The notes below the pieces were generated by a model. The model did not search any database. It saw nothing but the letters and a program-made list of their open reading frames with translations, and was not told the DNA's origin. DNA of 64,000 nt from assembly GCA_026874595.1 (NCBI GenBank), contig CM049309.1, positions 44,595,079 through 44,659,078 on the forward strand. The letters run 5' to 3'. Position numbers and translations under genes: made by a program. Positions 12,209 through 24,000 of this stretch are shown one piece after another (position 1 is the first letter of the stretch; every line of letters starts with the position of its first letter). Origin of the DNA: Sipunculus nudus (taxonomy: Eukaryota > Annelida > Sipuncula > Golfingiida > Sipunculidae).

Positions 12209-13590
12209 TGATCTCTACTTGCCAGCTTTATACAAGATGCGCGCTCTATAGATTTATTTAATGGACAGAACTGTGTAGACAGTGCCTTACACAGAACAGT
12301 GTTACTCCATCGATATTACTCTTGAGTGCTGCTTTTGAGTAAATGCCGAGGTGGCATAGTGTTCCATGGGAGAGATACTTAATTTAACATCTGTTTGCCA
12401 TGTCTGTTTGAGCATTGTGATAAATTTTTAACCAGACATAGATATCATTCCCCTTCGTTCAGGGTAATGCTGATACTAAAATAATATAAATAAGTGTAGT
12501 GCGCTTAACCAGCCACTCTTTAAATTATGTTTTTACTGTCACTGGAGACCAGACGCTATCCTTGTTTTTGTGGCTTCCTCTTCACTGTGGGGCATTTTAA
12601 ATAATTACATTTTGATGGAGTGATTTACAGTCAAGATGTATCATAACATGAAGTCTTCTGGTAAGTCCATGAGATGGTTTCGAATCATCCACTTTCTCTT
12701 ACAAGTGTACTGAAGAAGGGTCTGAAAAGAAGTAGCATCCTTTTGTGGCAATAGCCTGGTGTTGACATGCAGGTTTGCGGAAGTCTATCCCTTTGCAGAT
12801 CTTTATAAGGGCAACAGTGATCAAACCTGATATACATTGTGGTTATGACGAAAAGTACGTATATTCTGTATTTTAGAACAAGTTTTAGTACAAATACACC
12901 CACCAGAAAACTGTGCAGTGTGGGACTGTACAGTAATGGTGTGTTGTCCCTCTTCTGACACCAAGTCAAACAAAAGGGAGCGTGCAAGGCGCGATCAATC
13001 ATTGGTTCTTCAGTGATCACTACAGCGGACATCTAGTGGCTTAATAACTAGCAAACTGACTGAATTAAGCCAAATGCACTCAATGAAGGTCAAATGGCTT
13101 TGCAGTGGGCCAGTGTAATACCTGCATGCAGAGAAGGCATGTGATACCTTCTAACATGTACTGAAGAGAAAAAAAATGCAGCACTGCCAGATAAGGTTTC
13201 CATGTTTTCACAAGGTACTTGCAAACAGTGAAGTTTTGCAATTGAACAACAATCTTGTGTACTTGATGTAATATTTAATTGTTTGTACGAATGATTATTC
13301 CGGAAATGCCTTCAGTTAAACTTAAGAAAATTACATTTTAGAGGTCTTGTGTGAGGACAGTCAAAAGATCAGTGTGTGTATTTGCTGAGACCACAATATT
13401 TTTTACTCGTAGGAAATGTTTCGATGATAAGCGAGCTTTGTGTACATTGTATAAACATGACCAGTATGATATTGTTAATATGAATCATAAATACATGTAC
13501 ATTTTTGTATGGTTAGTGAATAAGATTAATTTATATCTGTGGGAATAATGAACATAACGTGTGATTAAAGTTTATTAGTGTTTCCGTCAT
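12209..13590 (+). other. CHTOP: CHTOP 3' UTR with poly(A) signal
   Basis: About 1.4 kb follows the stop without coding potential. An ATTAAA hexamer at 13564-13569 is followed by a T/GT-rich stretch, which is the likely cleavage region. Other A/T-rich hexamers lie upstream, so the end is approximate. Confidence 0.5.
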
Positions 13591-13961
13591 ATGTCATGCC
13601 TTGTTTTTTACGAAATTTCTATATGAATGAAAGAACATGAAATGGATTGCATTTGACATTCGGAAATTCCATTGAGAGAGGGACAGAGAGAGAGAGAGAG
13701 AAGTGGGGTTATAGTTGAAGCATGTAGTGTGGAATCTCAGATGAAGATTCTGTGGCGACTGACAGTCTTGTTAGGAAAATCTATACCGTTTAAAATTATT
13801 GACGAAAGCGTTGGTATGCTCAATACAAAATGTAGATGTCCTGGCCAGCCAGTACCCACTGTGCAAACTCTTGGAACAATCAATGCCTGTCCAAGGTTTC
13901 TGCATGATGGCAGCATGAATTACACTGGCGGTTACGTCATCAAAGACATTTTCTGAAGAAA

Positions 13962-15430
13962 TTTTTAGCTCAGCTGACTATAAGTCATCTGAGCTATAGT
14001 CGTGGTCCATTGTCCGTCGTCCGTCCGTCTGTCCGTCCGTCCGTCCGTCCGTCCGTAGATGTGGCACGTTTTGAAACCGTAAGACCTAGGAATCCAAAAT
14101 TCAGCATAATGTTAGATGTCCCCAAGATCTCCTACCAAGCCGAAAACTGGGTCTTTGCGACTTTGTTCCTTTGAGAAATTAAGGAAAAACCTCAATTTTT
14201 TATTAAAAACCTATTTTCACACTTCAGGACTGCCTAATATCGAAACCACTCATCTGTTTTTCCTCATATTTACCATAAATATTCCTCTATATAGTTCCTA
14301 TGTACATGCCAGAAATTAGGTCTGTATTATATAATTTAAAAAAGTTATGGACCCAAACATAATGCATTTTGGAAAAAATCAGGAAAGATATTTGATCACT
14401 TAACACAAAACATGTTAAAGCTATGGACTTTTTTTTCCAGTAATATAACTTTATTTTATCAAAATTAAATTGTATACAAAAAATAAGATCAAAATCTTTT
14501 AAATTTTTTAAAATATTAACAAAAATAAAAAATTGGTACCTTAAATTTTGCCCAACTTTGACCATGGCACGTTTTTTTCCTGTAAGTACTGTGGATTTAA
14601 TTTTCACAGCATGTTTTTGTCAGCATTTCAACTGTTAACACCAAAAATTTGAAACCAGTTGGTCAAAAACTGTAGATTTTAATCAAGTTTTCAAGCACCT
14701 TGTAACATATTGTTTACATCAAGCTAGTGTTATGCAGTTTGCAAAAGCTCAGCTCCCCAGCTTCAGCTCTAAGTTCCTTAAATTCAGCATACAGTTAGAT
14801 GTCTCCAAAATCCCCTACCATGCCAAGAATTTGGTCACTAGGACTTAATACCTTCGAGATATTAATGATAAACTTCATTTTTCCATTAAAAACCCATTGT
14901 TACACTTCAAGACTGCCTAATATCAAAACCACTGATCTGACTTTAATCATAAACAATATACATATTTTTCATTCTCTATGCACATCCCAGAATGATGTCA
15001 GTTTTGCGTAATTGTTTTAAGTTATGGGCCCAAACATAATGCACTTTGTAAAAAATCAAGAAATATATTTACTCCCTTAACAAGGGTATTGCTAGAGATT
15101 TTTTTGTCAGGGATGTAACATTATTTAATCAAGATTCAATTGAATACCCAAAATTAGTTCTGAATTTTTCAAATTTTATAAGTTATTAGTATAAATATAA
15201 AATTAGTACCTTAAATTTTGCCCAACTGTGACCATGGCACATTTGTTTCCCGTGAGCACTGTTGATATAATTTTTGTATCATGCACACATAAGGATTTCA
15301 GCTTTTTAGTTTAGAAAGCTGAAAGAAATTGGCCAAAAATTGTAGCTTTTATTAATGTTTTTTATGAGACCCTGTCAGACTTTGGCTCTCTCCAGCCCCT
15401 CTTGAGTCACCTGTATGTTGACCTTGTTGA
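13962..15430 (+). mobile_element. 'TTTAGCTCAGCTGACT' repeat family, copy 1, with internal duplication
   Basis: Begins TTTTTAGCTCAGCTGACTAT followed by (GTCC)n at about 14010-14055. Two ~685-bp units follow (about 14100-14780 and 14784-15370), sharing ATTCAGCAT..GTTAGATGT, GACTGCCTAATATC and GTACCTTAAATTTTGCCCAA. A matching terminal motif (CAGCTGAGCGTCGTGACCCA) lies at 16561-16580, so the full element may run to about 16596. Confidence 0.6.
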
Positions 15431-16560
15431 CCTTTCATCAAATTATGCACGCTTGAGGCGAGGCATACAGGAATCCAGGCAGCTTATGGCCAGCCACAGT
15501 TGATCCAGGTGTCCAACCCAACTCATCTAGTAGTTTTAACCAACAACATAACAATAAACAACGCATTAATAAATTTTTATTGGTTTTTAATAACAAATTA
15601 AAGAAAAATAGAAAAGGAATTTGTTAGTTTATAATAACAGGAAATTAACTTGCAGTTACTGATGATATTAGAATCTTGTATCGATGGGTAGAATGTCACA
15701 TATTCAAAATAACACCATGCAGTCACCTATGGCATTTTTCAGTTCAATTTTAATGATAAAGAAGTAAATCATATTATTCATTACTAATCATTAGGGATTA
15801 TATGAAGGAAATTAATGATAGACAAAGATGCAGTTGATAATATTAATCTAGATTCCTACAGTGTCTAGTGTGTACATTGATGTAAAATTAGTCCAAAATG
15901 AATTTTTACAGTTATTTTTTAATATAAATAAAAGCCATAAAACCAGGTACTTATGATCATTATTTAAATGTGTGAATTTTGTATATTCTGGATTCTCAAC
16001 ATCATTGTTTGGTGAAAATTGAATAAATACCAGACATGGTGCGAATACTTTGTAATTGTATTTAAATATGAATATGATTATGTACTCCATTATAAAATTT
16101 CTTGCATAAAGAATGGGAATTCAGGTAAAAATGAAAGTATATGAATACTCGTGCAAATACTTTCAAAATGTATTCATGAATGCATTCATGAATATATTCT
16201 TAAATATTATTTTAATAATCATATCAGTTATATTTCATTTTAAAAAATCATATGATTCTCTTATTATTTTTAATAAAAATTATATTTGGGACAATATTTG
16301 TAATTTTTTTTTAATAAATAGTTAAACTCTTATATTATATGTTCTGCTTATAAGTTATATGGCCAAGTCAAAATCTGTGTGACAATAGTACTCCAATTGT
16401 TTATAAAATAAATGAAATCAATCCTCTTCCCTGTCTCCAAAGGTACTATCAAAATCATACATAAGCTAAACAACAACAACTCATAATACAGCTTATATTT
16501 ATTACCACACAAAACCAGCATGTGCCTCATTTCTAAATAATATTTTTTTATCATATATAA
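15431..16560. other. A/T-rich interval, possibly interior of the preceding element
   Basis: No coding potential and no recognised repeat. It is bounded by the start and end motifs of the TTTAGCTCAGCTGACT family, so an insertion or a longer element are both possible. Confidence 0.3.
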
Positions 16561-17317
16561 CAGCTGAGCGTCGTGACCCATAGGTCCCTTGTTTCTTTAC
16601 TCGTTTCATCATTCGGGTGGTACAAAATACTTTCGATTAGAATAGATGCATTTGTTTGGTAGACCCTAGCATTGATGTGTGACTTTCAAATTTACTTTGA
16701 GAAGCAGTGATCGATAGTGCAACGTCAACTGTCCGCCATATGTTGGCAAATATCTCAATACCCGCTGCAAGCAGCTGTGATCCTGGAACTTTGCACATGC
16801 GCTAATTGATCATGAGGTGAATTTGCAGACGTATAACATAATAGAACATAAAAGTAATGTAATTGGTTGACACCTTTTTGAACACTAGCTCTGTGTATTT
16901 TCTTATACACTAGCTTTCGGGTCAGTTTAAAAAAAAAAACTAGAAAAACTTGCAGGTTCCTTTTATCCTTGGAAATAATACTGCATGTATACATTATTAA
17001 AACTTAATAAAAATCTATATTTAAAGGTGTAAGCTTGTGCTGTATTTTAGAAGCATGTAAATTATCTGTATCTTTCATGTCGCTTCATTGTATGACAGAT
17101 ACTCAAGTGATGAAGTCCATTTCTAGTAGGTCTGCAATAGTGGTCCCTTCAATTGAGAATTTTCATATTTCACATTTTGTTAGTCATATTTCACTGATAG
17201 TGTATGCAGAGCCTGACATACCTCGATGGAAGGTCGGTATGTCAAGCCCTAGCGTAGGCCCTCTCTAACAGGTTTTATAGTCCGACCAGTGATTCAAAGC
17301 TCTTAATACAAACCCGA

Positions 17318-18370
17318 GGGTTTAATTGTATCGCCAGACAAAGTCTGGAGATACTATGGTTTAGGCATGGTTGTGCCGCCGCCGCAGAGATTTCGTTAGG
17401 ACGCGATAACTCTAAAAATAGTTATGGATCTTTACCAAACTTGACATGTGCATTGATATGGGCGAGAGGACGAAGCCTATTTAAAGTAGGGTCATGACCT
17501 TTACTAGGTGAGTGACCTTGACCTTGAATAAGTCCAATGGGGGGGGGGGGGGGTAAACAAATTCTTAAATATCTCAAGAAATCTTGCATGGATTGATCCA
17601 AAAATTAAGTTGGCCGAAGATTTTGAAAAGCTTTGTCTTGCACGGGAGACTGGTGGCGCAACCTATTATCTTTTTCTTGTTTTCGTGTCTCTTAAATACC
17701 CCATCGTTGCAACTTGACAGAACTGAGAGCATAGTAAGTAAAAAACTAATGTACATATTTCTTTCATATTATGCACATGCATAGATAAGGGTAATAGAAT
17801 AAAGTATGTAATTTAGGGTCGTGACCTTTACTATGAGAGTGGACTTGACCTTCAATATTTCCATATTTCTCAAGTGGACAGATGTATTTTTCTGAGAATA
17901 AAAATGAAAGATGTCAGACGATAAGTTATCGAAAGAGTTTTAGGATCCCTTAACCGTCAAGGTCAAATCTGCTTATATATACATATATTTTTTTAACCCT
18001 ATAACTTTGGAAGTATCCCATCATTTTTTATTCAAAAATGACACACGGATTGTTTCCGCAAAGATGAAGGATATATTTGAAGACGGTGTCAAATCTGCGG
18101 AAAAATATGATATTTGTTAACCCCATAACTTTTGAAGTACTGCATCTGGATTTCCTTAAAATTAGACGTAAAAATATATTACCACCAATATCTCGGAATT
18201 TTTTCAAGACTAGTGACCTTGACCTTGGATTTCAAGGTCTCACTTGAAGAAACGTAACATTTGTGTGGATCTAAAAACTTTTGAATAACTGCATACTTTT
18301 TCTACACGAATTTGATACAAAAATCGTCTCCAAGAAGAATTTGTCTAACATTTTTTTTTTAACGAAAAGG
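17318..18370 (+). mobile_element. 'CGCCAGACAAAGTCTGGAGA' dispersed repeat
   Basis: Starts with ATCGCCAGACAAAGTCTGGAG and contains repeated 'gaccttgacctt' phrases (17512, 18213) and several diverged 'ACCCCATAACTTTTGAAGTA'-like units. No protein-coding content. The boundaries are approximate. Confidence 0.45.
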
Positions 18371-19107
18371 AAAGATAGTAAATATTCAATAAAAAAGATC
18401 GGAGATATTTGTGTTTTTCACGACAATGTTGTTGTTTAAAAATAGACACTTACTGCACACTACTGAGTTATACAGTGTTTTCACATAAATGAAAATTTAT
18501 ATAAACTTTTATAATTTGCAGACCAACAACAGAAGTGTTATTTATATATGGCAAATCTAACAGAAGATATTCCTAGGATTCCAAATATGAATATGCCATT
18601 GGGACTATAAAAAGGAATTTTATCATAGATTTTGAACCTTAAAGGTAGTGTGACGATGCTAAGGACATCATTTATTTTATTACACATCAATTTGATGAAA
18701 GGGCCCCTGCTTGAAGTAGGCCTATAGCCATGCAGGGGTCCGATGCAATCCTAAGTCCACCCCTGATATCAGTAGTATCACGAAGATAAATTGCATTAAA
18801 CTTCGTTGGGTTCGCTGGGTTAACTTCCATCATGTTGCCATGGAACACGTGTGGGCCTGTATATCATGGCAAGATTTGTTTCAGACGCCAATGTCTTTCG
18901 GTGGCCTCGCCTGTATTCTGTCCTTTCTTCGGGCCAAAATGGTTTTCTGGTTTTCCTAGATAATTCATAAAGCATTAATATTTTGACTTTCATATCAAAC
19001 AATTTTTAAAGGAGGAATTGTCTGTTACCTTATATATCAAGAACAGTACAGCTGTAGGCCTACATAGATATTAAGCTTCGTACCTTATACACGAATACAT
19101 GTTTTGT
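18371..19107. other. Intergenic, nothing recognised
   Basis: A/T-rich sequence with no exon, RNA gene or repeat that can be supported. Confidence 0.4.
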
Positions 19108-19459
19108 TAAGGCCAAACAAAAAATAAGGTTTGGTTCTCAGGCACTTATTTTCATGAATCAATGCGGGCGAGCGGTTTTTTTATTTTTAGTTTTATTGTA
19201 TGTTTCGATAAAAATGTAAAAAAATAAGGGAAAATCATGAAAATAAATTTATTTTGCTAAACAAGTAAAACTCTACGTAACAAAGGAAATTTTTATCAAA
19301 ATTGTAATATTTTATCTTTTTGAAAGAAATTTCCAAAAGGCTGGAGCTTGAAATAGGTAAGTTTCTATTGAAAATCAAAATAAAAAAAAATGATGCGGGG
19401 GTTTAAAATTGACGCGGGCGGTGCCTGAGAACCACACCTTTAATTTTTTTTTTGCCTAA
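19108..19459 (+). mobile_element. MITE family A copy 2
   Basis: TTAAGGCCAAACAAA...GGTTCTCAGGCAC at the left and GTGCCTGAGAACCACACC...TTTGCCTAA at the right, about 350 bp. The termini suggest TA target duplication. Confidence 0.75.
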
Positions 19460-19811
19460 TGTAACTGATATCCGATTAAAAGTTATAGGTCAATGGTGGC
19501 ACCGCACGTGTTCAAGTTGAATCATGTTCTGCAAGCCAAAGTGATTCCTTTGTTAATTATTTTCAAAATTATGTTTTCATAGAAATTTAAATTTCATGAT
19601 TTTATTTGATTTGTATAAATAACGTAAATTTAAAGTCTGTCGCCAGATATTTCAGGAATATAGCTACAACTGTTGATAATGTAACTTGTAAAAGGAGATG
19701 CACCAACACTGTACTAACAAATTTGGCGTAGGATGCCCGAGTATAGCACTATCCGCGGCTAAAATGTTCTTTTCGATCATACCGATTACTAAACTTATAA
19801 GATAATATTTA

Positions 19812-19885
19812 GGTCATATTATGCCCGCTCTTTGTTCCAGCCTTATCGATGGAGCGGGGACAAAGTGGGAGCATAGTATGACCTT
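19812..19885. repeat. Short imperfect palindrome
   Basis: GGTCATATTATGCCCGCTCT pairs with GGGAGCATAGTATGACC across a ~10-bp centre. It overlaps a 67-codon ORF that is not recognised and looks fortuitous. Confidence 0.5.
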
Positions 19886-20126
19886 TTATTTAATGAGAGA
19901 AACTGATTACCGGCAAGAATTCGTAGCTTGTGTAAAAGATATAAATCATGATTATTATAAACTTCATTTTACCCTCCTTTCTAAGTACAAGAAATGGATG
20001 GAACGGGCAAAACTGCACGGGTAGTAATTTTTCTAAGCAAAATTGTAGCCTGGCATATATGAAATATTGTTATTTAATTAATCTTCTTTGAAAAGATAAC
20101 ACTTCTTTGAAAAGATAACAGCATGT

Positions 20127-20128
<2 letters not shown>

Positions 20129-20181
<53 letters not shown>
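20129..20181. repeat. (TA)n microsatellite
   Basis: About 52 bp of uninterrupted TA, abutting the MITE D copy that follows. Confidence 0.95.
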
Positions 20182-20186
<5 letters not shown>

Positions 20187-20630
20187 TTAAGGTGGTAGCA
20201 TAACAGGCAATCTAAAATCAACCCAAAAGTTGTTTTAAATTCATTAATTATAAAACCCCATAAAATATACATTATTTTAAACCTTGTATATAGTGTTCTT
20301 TTTGATGTTATACTTTTTCATTAATTTTCATATGATATTTTAACATTAAAATGTTTTGTTTTAGTTTTAAAACATTAAGCATTAAACATTTGGGATATTG
20401 TCACATAGTTTAATATTAGTCCACTAAAAAGTGGCTTACATATGTTACTGGCTTCTTAAATTAGTGTACCTTTAAAAAAAATTAATGTCACAGAATCATT
20501 TTAAAATATACCAAAAGTTCAAAAATGTATACACTGTAGCAGGTTTAAAATAATTTATACCTTAATGAATTTAAAACAGCTTTTGGGTTGATTTTTATAT
20601 AGAGGTTTTTGCCAATTCTGCTTCCATAAC
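20187..20630 (+). mobile_element. MITE family D copy 1 (AAAAAGTGGCTTAC core)
   Basis: Left end TTAAGGTGGTAGCATAACAG; the interior includes TTAGTCCACTAAAAAGTGGC; right end TTTTTGCCAATTCTGCTTCC. It shares order and wording with copies at 25283 and 29740. It lies upstream of SKAP. Confidence 0.6.
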
Positions 20631-20879
20631 AAAATCTCTTTTTTACTGAAAACCCATGTACCCACAACGTTTGATTAAATTCTCCTCATGATATTGTGGG
20701 ACAAGCATAAAGGAATAACTATACATAGCTCAATTAGCTCAGCCTACATATGCCGGGGCCACGCCCCATGTAAACGTTCACTGGTATAGTGTACTCACTG
20801 TTCCCATCAGACGGCGCCACCGGTATTGTAAACACGACCACGTTGGGACAAGCTGAAAGTTGGATAAAACTTCCTTGTT

Positions 20880-20985
20880 GTGTGATTCAAGGATTCAGCC
20901 GAATGTCAACAAACTTCCGGGTTCTTAAAAGGGACACAGTCTAATGTTGGTGTTATTGTGAATTTCTACCAACTAGGAGAGCAAA
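20880..20985 (+). promoter_or_regulatory. SKAP 5' UTR / proximal promoter with ETS-like site
   Basis: The region is richer in CpG than its surroundings. It carries ACTTCCGG at 20913-20920, a consensus ETS-factor core (reverse of CCGGAAGT), 66 nt before the start codon. Promoter function is inferred. Confidence 0.35.
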
Positions 20986-21025
20986 ATGTCGATGATTTAC
21001 GAAAAACTCAAACTTCTTATGTTTG
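20986..21025 (+). CDS. SKAP coding exon 1
   Basis: Encodes MSMIYEKLKLLMF plus one base. An in-frame stop 10 nt upstream fixes this ATG. The donor is TTTG|GTGAGT at 21026, phase 1. Confidence 0.85.
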
Positions 21026-24000
21026 GTGAGTAGGCCTATATATATGTGGTATAAGAGATATAACAATCATGATTAATCATATACAAGTACATCTATATAT
21101 ATATACTATAGGGTGTATGTAGCTGGAAACCTATGGCATGTAAACTTTTCAGTTATAAATGACAGTTATTATTTCCAAGGAAGGCACTAGTTCTGAATAG
21201 CTTTGTGAAGTGTCAGCTAGTGTAAATGTAATAATTATATTAATTGAATAAACTTTCATTGTACAGCTTAATTGTTTGCTCAGTTTATTATGATATTTAA
21301 TACATATAGTCCAGCTATGTTTTTTATGAACAGACCTGATTTTTTTCATATTACCAGTGATTGTTATGACCCCACATTTCAGTTGTTCCCCATGAATGTT
21401 TGTTATGTTCAGCTATTTACCACTTTTTAAGTGCATGGTCATAAATGAATTAGTAAAAGTGATTTAGGGGCGGTTCCAGGATTTGGGGAAAGGGGCGTTG
21501 GGTGGGTGGGGGGATGACTAAAGAGATAACCTGAAAAAGGTCTTCAGGTCCAGAAAAGGGGAGGGTCCTGGCCACAAAACTTGGTTTGAACTGTTATTAA
21601 AAAGTTTCAGCAGCTGAAACAGAAAGGGACTGGGGTCCCCTGACTTCCTGGTACCCCCCTCTGCATGATCAGTCATATGTAGGTTACAAGTAGCTATGAG
21701 CTCTACTTAAAGCCACTTAAATGAAATGATAATGTATTCAGTTGTTTTTAAGAATGTGTGACATTTACAAACCTTATCATGAGCAGGATGTGTGAGGACA
21801 GAAAAGACAGTTACAAGAATCCTGCTGACATCATGTATGTGAGACTTGGATTGTCTGCTATTTGTGTCATTAGTATATATTACTATTAAAATCTCTTTTG
21901 TCATTTTTGTAGATGTAGAGAAATTGTTGGTGCACATGATAAAAGATTCCAGTCTCAGTCCACCTGCCAAAGCCAAGAAAGAAGCAATTCTAAAACAGAT
22001 ATCACAGGTCCGTGAAGAGTACCCTCAGTTTGAAATCAAAGATGGTAAGTTGTATATATGAGCAGTTGTGCTCATCTGTGTACACCAGCCATGAACATGT
22101 ATTTTGATTGGTAAAGTTATTATAAATTTCTTTTGAGGAGAAGGATATAATGTTCTAGTTTAGATGATGGAATGGCTAGGGTTCATTCCCTGATGGGCCT
22201 TTATTGTCATCATGATAATATAATTGTTGTCAGTCAAACTTTATTACTATAACATACAGCTATAACTGTTTTAACAACAGAAGCTTCTTTCTATATTTCA
22301 CCATGTTTTGATTTACAGACCACTGACTTATTCAGTTAAAAATATATCAACATAGATGTAAATAGCTACCAACTTAATATCCCTATAAATCTACACAAAA
22401 CCCTCCTTATTTATTACAAGGCGCAAACTGATATAAAGCCAAGTCTGAGGCTTTCCCTCCAAGCCTTAAACATCAGGCCACAAAGTTTTAATCAATCTAT
22501 GTCATTTATGTATATTATCTATATCTATATTGTATTAAACCCTAAAGCACAGTGTTATTTAAAAAAGAAAATGCCTCATTCCAATTACAGTCTCAACCAC
22601 AGGTTAGGCATCATCTGCATTTTCATCTAATCAGTCTTATATACATATTTTTCATGGTGAAAATGCTTCCCCCAGGGGAAGTTCCAGTTTGAAGTTTTCT
22701 GGGGAACAACTTAAAATTTGAAGTTCCCTTGGGTGGAGTAAAAATTCTACCTGGGAATGCCAATGGTAAGTTGTCCTGGGTAAATTTTAATTTAGATGGC
22801 ACATATTTAATGTTTTTGTTTTTGTTTTAGAAACCTATGATGAAGGCTTTACAGCTCCACCAGAAGCAGACGGTAATTTTTCCTGGTTTATTTTTAATAA
22901 AATAAGAAATGATATCAACTGTGTAAATTGAAAAAAGCTTTATTCAGGGTCAGCCTTTAGGATGATTTATCTAATCAAGGTTTGCATTAGTGAAGTCCTG
23001 AAATTCATTATATACTGTGGGATCAGACATTAAAGTATAAGGACAGCAGTTATTTGTTAAATGTTTTATGGACCTGACCCAGGGGACTCTGTTCCTGTTG
23101 TCTAAGAATATTTACAGTTTGTCTGTGTTCATATTGCAACCTCAACTTAGAATGTATAAAAATCAGTGATGAAGTTGAGTCCACACAGTCCGAGTGCGAG
23201 TCCAGACCACTCAAGTCAAAGTCAGAGTCCTTGAGGTTTGAGTCCAAGTCTACCTTCTTTAAGTCTGAGTCATTTGGAGCCCAAGTCTAAGTCCAATACA
23301 AATATCCTTAAAGAACAATTTAAAATGGAAATTTCATATTACCATGTACATTTTTAATGTTTCTACTCTAATGGTCAGTTACATGTATAGTTTTGCATGC
23401 TGAGAAAAACTTTGTTAATATATTATGTCAGCAGTTTGCACATATACATAAGCCAATAAAATATGTGACAGAGTTTTTCTATTGGACTCAAGATGGACTT
23501 TGATTTCTTGAGTCCTTACCTTGAGTCCTTAAGTCTGAGTCCAGGACCCCTGAGTCCAAGTCCGAGTCCCTAAAAATGAACTCCAGTCCAGACTCAAGCC
23601 CAAGTCCTTAAGTCCTACATCATTGATAAAAATAACTCCTAGCTATCAAGGATCAGCTTATAATAAATTATCTTCATTTCATTCAGACGAGGTGCCTCAG
23701 AAAGCTGCTGCAGATCTGATGTCCAGTAATTTCATACTGTCAGGTCATCTGAAGAAGAAAGGTGAGGGAGGAACACAGGATTTTGTGATAAAATGGAAAT
23801 ATGTATTAGGTTACAATCCCAAAACATTGTAGGCCTAATGTTGCTAATCTGGCCAACATAACTAATTATGTATGGTACCCTTCCCTGGGAAAAAAACTTG
23901 TATGGGCAACACTTGTGTACACATGTTTTAAGATAAATTTTTCATCATTTGTAAAATTTGGCCAGATTTACTCTGCATTGACTGTTCATGTCAATGGACT

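Noticed and set aside
19821-20024. 67-codon ORF starting ATGCCCGCTC
   Set aside because: The start lies in a short palindrome, the peptide is not recognised, and no exon structure extends it.
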